This document shows, piece after piece, positions 24,194 through 38,026 of a stretch of 64,000 nt of DNA. The number at the start of each line of letters is the position of its first letter. The stretch's first letter is position 1. The notes under the pieces are model-generated. The model searched no databases. It was given only the letters and a program-made list of their open reading frames with translations, and was not told the origin of the DNA. This DNA comes from Cudoniella acicularis (lineage: Eukaryota; Ascomycota; Leotiomycetes; Helotiales; Helotiaceae): the NCBI GenBank assembly GCA_013054445.1, contig JAAMPI010000021.1:1-64000 (forward strand), in the 5' to 3' direction. A program made the translations under genes and the position numbers.

Positions 24194-27100
24194 GGACTTT
24201 GGGTGGGAGGTGATTGACGGGCCTTTGTGCCTCGTCATTCACCACCACATACCAATAGGATAGATAACCAATGAATAGATTGCGTTGATTGGATATTTCT
24301 TGTGTGCCATTTTGCTCTAATTGTGATTCTAATTGTGCCCTTTTCTTCTTTCTTATTAGATATCGTAACAATCCCATGATTATGACGGTGAACCCTACAA
24401 TTCCATAATACCTATTCTTTAACAGCACTTTTATTTACACGAACAGGCGGACGAGTGGTCTACCAAAAACACCAGAGCTTAAATTCAGTCAACGTAAAAT
24501 CTTTCATGTAGTGAATTCCTTCTAAAGAAAAAAAAAGAAATCTTACAAAGTTTTAAAAATCAAATTCACTTCAAAGGCAAAACACACAAAATTTCTCCCT
24601 CCCATCTCCCCCCCCCCCAATATCAGCATCCAAACCATCGGAACAAAACACAACATGATCAATATAATTTTCCTCCCATCACCTCCTATTCTCTGTTGAT
24701 AACGAGATGGAAATAAACTCTTAAAACAACTAGGAACTTTCAATATTTCATAAAAGCTGAAGAATTAAAAAAATTCTTCTAGTTGAGCTGAGGGGAAGGA
24801 AGGAAGTGAGGTTGAGAGGTCGTGAAGTCTAGAAAGGGGCTCGCTTAAGTGAAGTGCAGGGTCAAATCCTTTTTGTCGGGTTTTTTTTTCTCTCTCCACT
24901 GTCGCAGTAATATAATAAACCCATTTCAGAGCAAAGAGTATAAATCTGTAATTAGAGCTATTATATAGTTAGTTTCCATTATTTTCGTTGCATTAAAATA
25001 TTAATGATAGCATTGTTGTCAAATTGAACATGACACCACACGACCCAAGATCGACTGCGTATTCATCAGAATGACAGGCGCAGATTTCGGCACTGCTACT
25101 CTATTTCGGTTATCTTATTTCTAATGTCACAAGGTCTTCTAACCAATAAAGCATCGGTATCATTACAAGCGGAGAGAGCGGACATTTATAAGAAGACAAG
25201 GTGGATAGAAAGCACTTAAACTAGGGAAATATTACGAATAAGAGCTGTCTGTCGGAGTCTCTCATTATCGAGAATCTAGTATTTTGAAGCACGGACGCAA
25301 ATATTTGAGAACGCACGTACTCCTTCTATACATCAGATTTTTATTTCGTATCCGGGATCGTAAATACCTATATAGTATTTTCATAGAAAGATGCTTTTGA
25401 TTTTTGATTTTTGGTTTCCTTCGCGGTGTCAATGAGTAACAGAGTGGATAGAATGAAGGTACAGAGCGAGTTAGCGCATAGTTCATGTAAATTATGAAGC
25501 ATTCTGAAATGCCTACCATGAGGATGGGTTGTTGGTAAAGCTTTCGTATTCGTAACATTTACTATACATTGATCGAGACGTTTTTTGTATTTATTTGATG
25601 TATTTCTTCATTGAGCTGACGAGTGAGTAAGTGAATTGTTACATGCATATTTGGCGTAAGCCTCACTCAGCACGCAGGCGCAGGCGCAGGCATCTGACAG
25701 CACTCTGGGATGTTATTTATCATTGAATGGTCCTTAGATCGACATCAATTATGCTTATACGTAATTTCAAAATCTCGTAATGATCTTTTGGGTGCTTTCT
25801 TTGATGCGTTGATGAGTGAGAAAACAAGTTTGGCGCAGTCTTCAGCACAAACGCGTATCTAGCAGCATTATAAAATTCTCGGTCCCACGCTCGTGCCCAG
25901 CCATGTAGCTTTTCGTAAGTGAAGCCAAGAGGAATTTGCGAAGGACAAGAATTGAAATACGATAAATCCCACATAGAATGATAGTAAGCTAAGATATTTC
26001 CACTTAGTCATGCTTCACCCATTGACTCGCCGTATCGGAAAAAGCAAATAATGAGGGGGGAAAGCAACGTGAATGTGTCACAAAGGAAGGAACGTGATAA
26101 CAACATGACGACTTTTGTGTACTGACAACAAATTTTCATCTGGTGAGCTATTTCATCTGGATTGTTAACAAAACAATATTAACTCACCTTGATTTTCAAT
26201 TGAGGATTGTTAGCCTCCACTCCCTTGCCGCTCTAACTCGAACAACCCCAAACCCGAAGCGAGGCCCTTATCACGATAAGCAGCCAGCTTCCAAGGGCTG
26301 GCTTGCTCTCTTCGTCCCTGTGCTGCAGTCCTCGGGGAACAAAAACCACGGACCAGCCCTTCTTTCGACTCCCACCCTCATGAGCACCGAGGATCCCCAC
26401 TACAACACCGAATTCTTGATATCGATATCTATCTTGGATCTGGCGGTGTGACACACAATTGCCTTCTTTGCTTCTTAAAAAAGCTGTGCCTCAGCTACTG
26501 CTATCTTGCAGGAAGAGCCTCGTGCAACAAACAGACGGCCGTGCACTTATCGTGCGCCTCGATTGCGCGAGCCGCCAATATATCATCGACTATCTTCGAG
26601 GGCCATTTGAAGAGAGGGAAAGATGCTGGGTGGCGTAAAGGCTGGATCGAGCTCCAATGGAGTGAGGAATCGGGAGGATATGTACAGGAAGGGGAATGTA
26701 CGTACTCTATTCCATATCTTGGCTTGCCGTTGTCGTGTTTTGAAGTTCTCGTCGCCTTTCTACTTCTCCGAGTCCGGTGAGGTGTTTGGTGATATCGAAA
26801 CCCACGTGCTGGTGAATGCACAAATCATGTGTTCTGCTGGCTGTGGGTGGCTCTTTGGATGGCGGTGAAGGCAATTCCTAGTTTGCCCCTCAATCCGGCC
26901 GGGGAATGGGCATACGATGCCACAACCAGAGCCGGCCAGGAACCCGAAGTTGGAAGATGGGAGCACAAAAATACAGCTGGGTAATGCAGTGCATCGTCCA
27001 TCAGATATGTATTTCCATCAGATATGTATTCGGAGAAAGACAAGCGTCTGCGCCTATGTTAGCTTGCGGGCTGCCGGAGAAAGGGGCTCGAGAGTTCGGG

Positions 27101-27873
27101 ATAGCCTCATGGGAGTGCCCACGTATTTCTCCTGCCGCCTGCGCGTCCCATGATGGAGTGAAACTTCTCGACCGTTGCGCCAGTAAAAGTTGTCTCTGGC
27201 GTTCTGGCCGATGGTCTTCGGGGGTGTTTTGCATGACCCTGAAGACTGATCGGCCACTGCATGCGCAGGGGCAAAAAGAAAAACCCACAGTTCTGCCAGT
27301 AACCTCGAAATATTTCTGTGGGAGAAAACATAACTGCTGTCGCTCTGGAAACACGCAATTGAGGATATACTTCTGTTTATACCCTCCATTTTCAACGAGG
27401 GTCGGATCGCCAGCCTTGTGCGGGGTTTATCGGCAAGCGTCCCAAAGGCGAAGGCTTGTTCCTAGGCAATCTGATCGCCATTGCAGGGAAGCCACGACCT
27501 GGAAATCCCACTGCTCCGTACAGCCACCACAAGCCGAGAAAAGATTCAACTTTAAGCTCCATCTCGACACTAACAACACCACAATCCCACCACTTTCTGT
27601 CCCAACACCTCACCGTCCGGTCCGATACCTGCCGCATGAGCCAGAAATACCTTCAGTCTTTTTTTCGAGAGAGATTCGCACGGCTATTCACGCCCTCGAG
27701 GAGCTTTCCGAGTCCAGCCGTTTATTCCCGTCTCGCATTCTGGGTCGACAAAAACTCACGCGATCACCTCCCCAACTCCACAGATCCATATACCCCTCTT
27801 TTCCCTTCGGAACTCCCATTTCATCCTTCATTTCTTTCGTTTGCATTGCCGTAGCCTTCAAATAAACTTCATC
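24194..27873. other. long intergenic region and probable long 5' leader of the PFKFB gene
   Basis: No gene recognised. The first 2 kb are AT-rich. From about 26,900 the sequence is more GC-balanced with long overlapping frames (largest 26906-27865) of no recognisable content, probably promoter and leader sequence for the gene at 27874. A stretch at 27570-27870 is pyrimidine-rich, as in fungal promoters. Confidence 0.5.
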
Positions 27874-29564
<1,691 letters not shown>

Positions 29565-31607
29565 ATCAGTATTATAGAGGGGTCTTTCTGGCCGAAGCTT
29601 CTTACACGCCGAACGATCCTGCTGTCTCAGAATTTCTCAGCTTTTCGCTCAAATGCGACTTACGATAACTACAAAAACGATCCATAATCACTTATGGACA
29701 TATAAATGATTTGATGGCTTTACAATAGCATAGCGATCTGGCGTTGTCTGAATGAATGGTTTCCTTATTGGATTACCTCCATTTTCTCTGGAATAAACGG
29801 ATGCGTCGTCTTTCAGCAATTACGACAACTCTCTACTCTCTATCACGAATTGAATGACGACACACCGAACTTCTTCGTACATACTTTGTAAAGACTAGAT
29901 TTACTGCTCTCGCTGTTTTCGCGCTCTCGGCAGTCTACTTCTCCCTCTGGCCAGGGAGTCAACACCCATCTTTCATATAACCACCACGTGACGTGGATCT
30001 CCATCTATCTTGGCCAGACTTTTATCTTGATGATGAACTTGGTCAGGTTGTGGAGATGCATCTTGCTAGCTGTATTCATCCCACATCCACATACTCGTAT
30101 AGTTCTCTCTGCAATGGAGGACATTGCTTCCTCGGGTCTCGGAAAGGCTTCGGAATCGACATTGCCGTTAACTTGAGAGCTTTCTTGAATGACATGCAGG
30201 AACGGTATCAGGGCATAGGGGAAAAGGGATGGCTGGTCGTAATCTTGCATAACTCACTCAACTGGCATGGTAGTGATGAATAAATACGTAAACCAAAATC
30301 AAACTCAAACTAGCTAACAACTTGATTGTTGTGAACCAAGTGATACTCTCTTGTTTTGATCCTTTTTACCCGTGCAACCGTGCTATCTGCACAACAATAA
30401 ACTGTCTATGTAATCAGCTATTCGCTCCCTTATTTAAGCTCCTCGATTAAGCGGGGTTCGGTATTCCTGTTCTTTTGAAGACTGGTTCTCCCGGGTCGGT
30501 TGCTCCCATGTCATAAATTCCACCTCCCACCTCCCACTTCTAACATCAAAACAGTTTAAACTCTGCACGAGACTCGAGCTGCACTCAGCCCCCCTCACAC
30601 AAAACTGTACTCTTACAACTTGACACTATAACATATGAGTATGGATTCTTAGAAGAACAGATAGATAAACCTCACAAGTGTCTGATTATCACGACGAAGC
30701 TCGGAAGCAACCGGGGAGTAGGAGCGTAAGTTAGATTTGCTGAATAAATTGGCAAATTATAAAAATTAATGAATGGGCGGTAAGAGATAGAGGGATAGGA
30801 ATGGAGAGGGTGGGTGAGAAGGCTGATTGCTTGGTATAAGTGAGTATGGTAAAATTCGCGTGAATCACTGGATGATTATTATGTTATGAAAGTTGAATGA
30901 ATGAGGACTTGTGGGGCTGGGATTGGAATAAAAGGGTGAGTGAGTGGTATTTACGTTCTTGCAATCGCTATTTTATAATTTCTGAGCTTAGCATGATGTT
31001 TATTCGTTAGAGTATTTTGAGTAGGCGAGTTAAGTGGGATTGGGAAAGTAGACAGAATACGGATGGATCATGTGTTGTAGAATGAAATTGATTATGTTAG
31101 TTATATGATTCATGTCAGTGGTTTGCATGCATGTGCTTTGATTCATGAAATTTTATTTGCTAAGTAGCGACTGGTAAGCAGGTAGGTAAGTGGTCGAAAA
31201 ACAATAAATACAAGTGGATGTGATGTAGTGTCAGCTGGTATGCAGGTGAACATGTGCTGTGCTTTGGACCTCGCTGAATTATTGCACCGCTGCGGGGATA
31301 TGGAATGAAAGCCGGTGCGAAGGATGAAGGTCCTTTTCTGACTATGCTCGACGCTTCCTCGTCCTCTCTAGCTCGGTAAAGGGAATTCCTGTCAGCAGCT
31401 TGCAGCGCGATGGGAGAATCAGTAACGTTAAGATTCTTCTTCCTCGTTGCGAAAAGCCATATTGCTCACCCATTTTTTTCCTTCTTAGGAAAAATTCCTT
31501 CCGAATAAAAACAATAACCATACAAAATCAACCACTCCTTCACCAATAATGCATTTCGTTCCTATGTTTCTCGAGGCAAGACTTAGTTGAATTGATGCAG
31601 CTTAACC
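29565..31607. other. intergenic between convergent genes
   Basis: Two kilobases between the 3' ends of the PFKFB and zinc-cluster genes. No gene recognised; the 29988-30283 frames are not protein-like. From 30700 to 31350 the plus strand is rich in GA, TGAATG and GTGAG words. Confidence 0.5.
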
Positions 31608-34600
31608 TCAAAGTCCCCACACATCTTCCTCACCTTCACTATTATCAACGACTTTCTCGGAGCTGAGAAATGAATTTGCCTTGCGTTTTCGAAGCGAGTT
31701 CCGCGGCGGACCAAAAGGAGAGGGTAATAGGGAGCGTGATGCAGTTTTTGGACCGGCACTTGATGACGAACTTGCTGTAGAGAGGCTAGTCATGTTTGGA
31801 GGTTGGCGGTTGATGGAGGAAGGATTTGCGGAAGTGGGGGTGGCTGCACTTGAGGTTTTGGTTCGAGTAGTTTTGGGCTTCGGGAAGGCAGCATTTATGA
31901 TTGTCTTCCTTAGACTCGGAGTTTCGTTTGGTTTAGAGGGATCCTCTCCAAACAGAGATCTTGGGGTAGAGTTTGAAGCTTTTTCTTGGTTTCCACTTGA
32001 TTTCAACGGCCTTCCGAGTTTTATTTTATTTTTTGGTGTCACGGGAGCTCCGAAAAGCGAGTTTTTGGTGGAGCTGGAAGCTATTTGTTGGTTTCCATTT
32101 AGTTTTGAAGAGTCTCCAGCCTTTAGCTGGGTTGAGCCTGATGCATTTTGATTTTCGCTTGGTTCAGTGTAGCCTCCTGACTTTGAGAGGTTCGATTTCG
32201 AAACTTGCTGATTTGCGCTAGGCTTCAGTGAAATTCTGGATCCAGAGCTTGGAATTGAACTTGGCTTGCCGCTCTTGACACCAGATGATAAGGATTGAGG
32301 GGGTTTGGAGTTGTTTGGGAGTCCACTGCGTTGGAGCGGGCCACCAAAAGGACCAGAATCGCCCGTTCCCTTGTTCTTTCCCTTGACGTTTTTTTTTTCC
32401 TTTTCCTTTCATTGCCAAGGTCTCCTTCTTAAACATCTCCGGAATATCCTCACCCTCATCGTCGCCACTGTTGTCTTTCTTCTCCTCAGCCTTTTCCTCG
32501 ATCTGTTTCATTCTGACCATCAATTCACCACTGCTTGTCAAAAACTCCGCATCGGCCCTGACCCAGTCCCAGTTTTCAGTGTTGCGATGCTTGTTGAATC
32601 GCCATAGTTCGGACTTTCTCCACTTCACTAGTTCGTCCATGATCTGTGTTCTCGCTCCCCGACTTCCCTCAAGGCGACCAAGGAGTTCTTTGCAAGTAAG
32701 GCAGAGGGACAAGCCGCATCCCGTATGAGGCTTCCCCTCTACGATAGGCTCGCCGTTCCCGTCAAAAGCTTGGGGTGCGCAACATTCGAACTGTGCAAGG
32801 GACACACAGATGCTGCACCACCTTGTAGACACTGCCAACTGGCCATTTTTCATATCTCCGTTCCCTGTTAGCGCCGAAAAGCTTTCAGCCAGAGCCTCAA
32901 GATTAAAACTTCTCTGGTCCAAGTCCTTGATATGGCGAATTTGATGACCAGTGCAAAGAGTTACCCGAAGCCGAGCGAAAGTGCATGTAATGCACATTTT
33001 ACTATTTTCCTTGCCCTCCATAGCATGACCGCCTTCAACTTCTTCATTTCCGGTTGCTCCTCCCCATTGGATGACTTCGATCTCTCTTTCGCCATGTCCC
33101 CACAGCCCGAAGAAAGGAGAAGCACACCACGAGCAAGGGCTCTTTCCATCGGGGTGGGGATGGTAATTAAATACAATCGGATGCGCAAAAGCTGTTTTGA
33201 TGAACATGTGTTGATTTCCTGATGTTTTACTAATTAGCTTTGGAGATGGATGACGACCATACTTTTTGAGGTGACGCTTGCCTTTGCGAAGAATCTTTTC
33301 GTTCTTCTTTGAGTATTTACCCGCCGCTTCCGTAAGAAGAGTGCGAGTCATCTTGTTGGGAGTGTATTGATCACGATGGCGGTGCTGTATAGGAGGAGTT
33401 GATTTACGTCCGGAGCGGTCTTTTCTTTCGAAATCGGTCTTGCGGTTCGGGACCTTGGATTTCTTGGATTTGGGAGCGCCACGGGCAGGGGCCAATACAA
33501 AGGTACAGTCCCTACTTTGCTTTCGACAACGAGTACATGGGCCGTTCTCATCTCTTTTCAGAGAACATCTGCTGGCTGAGTTTCGGCACTCATTGCAGGC
33601 AACGTACATACGACTGGCTGGCGCGGCCATGGTAGGTTCTGGCGACGATTCCCCGAATCTTCTTGCGTACGACGATTTCATCAATGGACCAGCGCAGCAT
33701 GGTTCTTCTTCTTCTTCACATGCTTCACATATATCCACCCCTTTTCCACCATCGTCGCGGAATGAACAGGTAATTCTCTTCCTCTTGCATCCTTCGCATG
33801 ATTTCTTCAATTCGGGCGGGGCGATATACTCACAATCAATACCCATATCCCCGCAGGCGGTGCAAGGGTATTCATAACCGAACTCAATTAAAGAGCATTC
33901 ATCGTCACCCATTTGAAAGCATGATTTGCAGCCTCTCCGCTGAGGATGACCATTGGTGAGGTCCTCAAGTGTCAAGCCATCCTCTCTAGACCGAAGTAAG
34001 TAAATGAGTTGGGAGATCTTTTCTCTGGTCAAACAAACCTTTCTGTAGTAACCCCAAGTCTTTTCAGTGGCTTGGATTTTCTGCGCTTTCTACCGACACC
34101 GCGATCATTATCGTCTGGATCAAAGGAATCAGAAAACTCCTCATCCTCAGTGCTATTATTGGAGCTATCCGTGGCAGGAGTGATCGACCTCAAGTAATCC
34201 AGCGACTTTTGTTGAGTAAATTTGAAAGTTAAGACCTGGATATATCCCACCCGCCGATATGGTTTGCGAACTTTCGGGGCACCATCGTTGGCATTTCGGG
34301 TAACTCGGGCTCTTTTTACTCTTCTGGGTGGGGTCACTCGGGTTGCTTTCGGGTCATAAGTACCGCTGTCATCCAAGTCAATCCATGCTGTGGCTGCTCC
34401 GCGGATTGAGTCTTTGGTGGTTGTTCTTCGCCTGGAATTCAGAATAATGCCAATCGCACGGATACTCTGAGGTATGCGAGGTCGTTGTAAGGACTTGAAG
34501 TATGCATCCTCGGGTGCAGCAATGGCTGGTTGGCCATAATTGAGTTCAATCTCGGATTCTTCGCTGTCTTCCGATTGTGAATGGCTGTGTTGGGAAGCTG

Positions 34601-34610
34601 GTGAGTCCAT
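31608..34610 (-). CDS. protein with three Zn2Cys6 clusters, putative DNA-binding regulator
   Basis: Exon 1 34610-34039, intron 34038-33986 (53 nt), exon 2 33985-31608. A frame break lies in the T10 run at 32389-32398. Removing one base joins KGKGKK to NVKGKNKG and continues to a stop at 31608, giving about 982 residues. Three zinc clusters lie in tandem: residues 210-242 (C-x2-C-x7-C-x10-C-x2-C-x6-C), 254-287 (x2, x6, x12, x2, x6) and 321-351 (x2, x6, x9, x2, x6). The last two match the Zn2Cys6 consensus exactly. Further CxxC pairs (CSWC, CITC, CSIC, CLTC) occur about 80-280 residues later. The N-terminal part is acidic/serine-rich and has a basic KRRKSKPLKR stretch; the tail is Ser/Pro-rich. 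Most fungal regulators have a single cluster, so this arrangement is unusual. No MHR domain is seen. Confidence 0.85.
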
Positions 34611-36304
34611 GTCGTGGACGACGTTGAAAATTAGAAGCTAATTTTCAATTGAGCATAGAGAAGTGTGTAAAGGTTGAATTCTGGTAGGCTATGTCAGTTC
34701 TCCATAAAGATAAGCGTGGCATAGTCTCTAGGCAATGCTTAAATGACTGGGCATGTTACCTGGTATGTCGTCACACCGTTTGGAGAAATAATCAGTGGGA
34801 AATATTTTATGATGAATTGAATGATCCTTGATACTTCGAGCAATTGACAGGATGTGGAGATAGGTGCAAGATGATACATTATGCGCGATGCAACTTTGCA
34901 TCGGAAATGAGAAGAGTAGACATAATGCAAATAATGAAAAGTGACTGAAAGTACGAGTGCATGGCAAGGTGAAGGTGGTGTGCATCGCGTTCATGAAGTT
35001 AACTCGCTTCGAGTGATGGAGCTTGGGCAACTTCCCCTAAAGCCTGAGTCCGGCTAAAGGAGTCTTTCGAAAAGGTGAACAAATCCGCCACACCACACAG
35101 AGACTTACCGCTAGAATGAGGAATTTGTTCATGAATTGGCCTTCAGATAGGCTACTAAGCAGTTTGCAATAAACAAGAGAATTCCTAAGGTCGCAGTAGT
35201 GAAGTTGTGCGAGATGGTTATGGAAGTTTTGAGTTGTAGTGCTGGAAGCGAAGTCGAAGAGGAAAGCCTTAGTGGGGCGAGGCAACCTCATGCATTGAAT
35301 GCATGATCAGATTGCACGAAAAAGTTCCTATCAGCAGAGCATATAAAACACAACTACAAGAAAGGTTTCCCAAATGTTGCTAACAAGGCTCCAATGCAGC
35401 TTGGGGTGGGGTAGAGGGGAGAAGAGAGGATAAAAATCGCATCGTTCCAAGTCGACAAGCTGAGAGGTGGTTGTCACCCAACACTCCCCAGCACAATGGC
35501 ACTCCATCGCACACCACTTGTCGGACCTAAGAAAACAAGGCGGTTAGGTCACCTAGCAGGATAACCAAATAGAAGGTGTGAGAAGCTCCTGTTCCTGTGA
35601 GAAAGCGCCGGTAACTTGTCCTTGCGAAGTAACAAGTCATAAGGTGTAAAGCAATTCCTCAAAAAAAATCAAGAAGTGTTGTAAAAAAAAATATCCCTCA
35701 AGCAAATCAAACTTTTGATGGTTACATTGTGTTCGGCCGTACTGTCTTCACAAAAGTATTTCACAATTCCAAGATACGATGGACTAAAGGATGCAGCTCA
35801 AGTCAAGACATCAGGCTTAGCAAATAAGAGGTAAGTTAGGGTGATGCTTTCGTGACTGCGAATAAGACGGCAACGCTACACAAAAATAAAACTACGTTCA
35901 GCCACCCATGTGATCTTTGTTGGATCCATCTCAAAACTAAGATATAGCAGAGTCAAGCATAAAAATGAAGGGCTGCGGAGGTGTCTCGGTACAGCAGAAA
36001 ATCTCGTATTGTCTACTGCTGAATCTCCGTAGATGGAGGTTCCCTGGTGGTGCTGGTGGTCAAGTATCGACGTGTCGTTGCCTTTTTTGCCGCTTTTTGC
36101 GTTTTTTTGGACGTTGCAAAAAAGTTGCGAGTTGCTAAGTTGAGCTAACAGGGAGCATCAACAAATTAAGCGAAAACTGACTAATCACGCACTAGTCAGC
36201 ACACCAATTGAAATTTCCTTTCAAAAAATGTTCGTCACTTCTTTTCTATGACAACAATGATTGCAGGCTGAATATCACCACATCACCCTCTCCCAGGCGG
36301 CGGG
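34611..36304. other. intergenic between divergent genes
   Basis: About 1.7 kb of shared upstream sequence for the triple zinc-cluster gene (minus) and the histidine-phosphatase gene (plus). No coding region recognised. Confidence 0.5.
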
Positions 36305-37324
36305 ATGAGGCTGCTTTTGATTAGACACGGCGAGACCGTGGATAACGTCGCTGGAATTTAGTATGAGCTACTTTTCCAATACCGCAGCATTTTTTTAACA
36401 TTCTCCAGTGCCGGTACAACAGATTCCGCGCTCACAAGCCATGGAGTCCTCCAAGCAAACCGTCTGGCTATCCACCTTGCCGCTACAGATATCAAAATCT
36501 CACACATCTTCTCATCGGATTTGCAGCGCGCTGCAAAGACTGCCGACGCGATTCGTGTGGCACAAAGCCCTGCCTCAGAACGAGTAATGAGACTTCCGAT
36601 TCTTCGCGAACAAGATTTTGGATTTTATGAGGGCAAACAGTTCTTCGAGCGACCTCGTGGCTCGAATAAAACTGGCAAGGAGGCACATCTTGCAGCGCAC
36701 CGTAACGAGCCAGGTTTTAAGGATGTGGAGTCGAAGCCAGCTATGACGTTGCGCATGGAGACCTTCATTGACACTCACTTGCTGCAGCTTATCAAAGAGG
36801 TGCACGAAGAACACGCAGTCGTCGTTGTGGCCCATGGCATTATCCTCACCTACTTGTGGCGATGCATTATACGGCGCTTCCACCCTAATGACGTGTCTGT
36901 TGCACCTGGCATTGTCACTGGAGACCGAGGTATAGAGTATCTAGGTGGCTGGTCCAATACCGGCTATCTGGAACTGGAAGTCAAGCAAAGGGCAATGCTC
37001 GTTTCCATTCCATTGCCAATACCTGTGGCAGAACCTGTGCAGGCAGATATTTCTGCACCTTCATTACCCATTTCGCGACAGCCACTACCACCCTCCGACT
37101 CTTCATCTATCCCGGAGCAACCGAACACACCTCTCTCGGCTTCGGTCACTAGCGCGGAGGTATCACGCCCAAAGCTTCTGCACCATTCTCTTGTGGTAAA
37201 AGCTGTGAACAGTCAGGAGCATCTGAAAGGCCTGAAGAAGACTCGTGGTGGAATCGGCAGCTTGAAGCACGACACGAGCCAGAAAACGGTCGACTCTTTT
37301 TTTAAGAAGCAAAGAACTGAGTGA
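36305..37324 (+). CDS. histidine phosphatase (phosphoglycerate mutase-like) with C-terminal PIP-box motif
   Basis: Exons 36305-36360 and 36409-37324 (48 nt intron), 323 residues. The start MRLLLIRHGETVDN carries the phospho-acceptor His (residue 8) of the histidine phosphatase superfamily. FSSDLQRAAKTADAI, REQDFGFYEGK and VVVVAHGIILTYLWR (second catalytic His) complete the fold by about residue 220. A disordered Pro/Ser-rich linker follows. The last residues contain QKTVDSFF (310-317) followed by KKQRTE, which matches the PCNA-interacting consensus Q-x-x-[hydrophobic]-x-x-F-F and has basic residues after it. The substrate is unknown; family members act on small phosphoesters or on phosphoproteins. 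The PIP-like tail suggests, but does not prove, recruitment to replication or repair sites. The expression context is a divergent promoter shared with a zinc-cluster protein. Confidence 0.9.
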
Positions 37325-38026
37325 AATACACACGATACTAAGAACGCAGCGCCATGGCAACAATCATTTCATGATAATGTACGTGTGATCAAATATTTTC
37401 CTATTTCTACAACCCCTTGATATGATGATAAACCTTATTCACAGACCTGTTCTGATTACAATGAGGACGCAAAAAGTACCAACTGCTGTCTGATCAATCC
37501 TTATATTCTGTTGTATCTTTAAGCATTTGCTGTCTTGAATTTATGCTGACGTAGAACGTCAGGAAAACTATGACGTAGCCTTTGGGAAGGCATTCGAACT
37601 TTTGAATGATACCAAAATACCTGGCCATAATGGGTTGTTATATTAGATCAGGATATCTAATACAAGCTGTCCAGAATATGAAGAACTCGTCCTAATAAGC
37701 TTTCCTTCGCACAATCTACATATCGCGGTGAAACTTACACACTTAAACACCCCAAAATGCCCCTTATATTTTCACCGTTATTTGCTTTGACTATAATCAA
37801 GACCAATACTCATGTAATAACCGGTTCCCATTTTGCCGCGTATTGCTTTATTATTGCAATGACATGATGGGGGGGAAGAGAAACGAGCTAGGCAAACCCA
37901 GTTCTTTTTATTCATGAATCTTGTCTATTCATCCATGTATGTATCATATCATGATCATCAATCAACATCGCAAAATCAACAGCAACGCCAGCCATCCATC
38001 ACTGAACCCAAACAATCATCCCCACC
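37325..38026. other. intergenic between convergent genes
   Basis: 3' flanks of the phosphatase and LeuRS genes; AT-rich, no gene seen. Confidence 0.55.

Noticed and set aside
26906..27865. 319-codon open frame upstream of the PFKFB gene
   Set aside because: Composition is not protein-like, there is no domain, other strands and frames are equally open, and it ends at the PFKFB start region; more likely promoter and leader.
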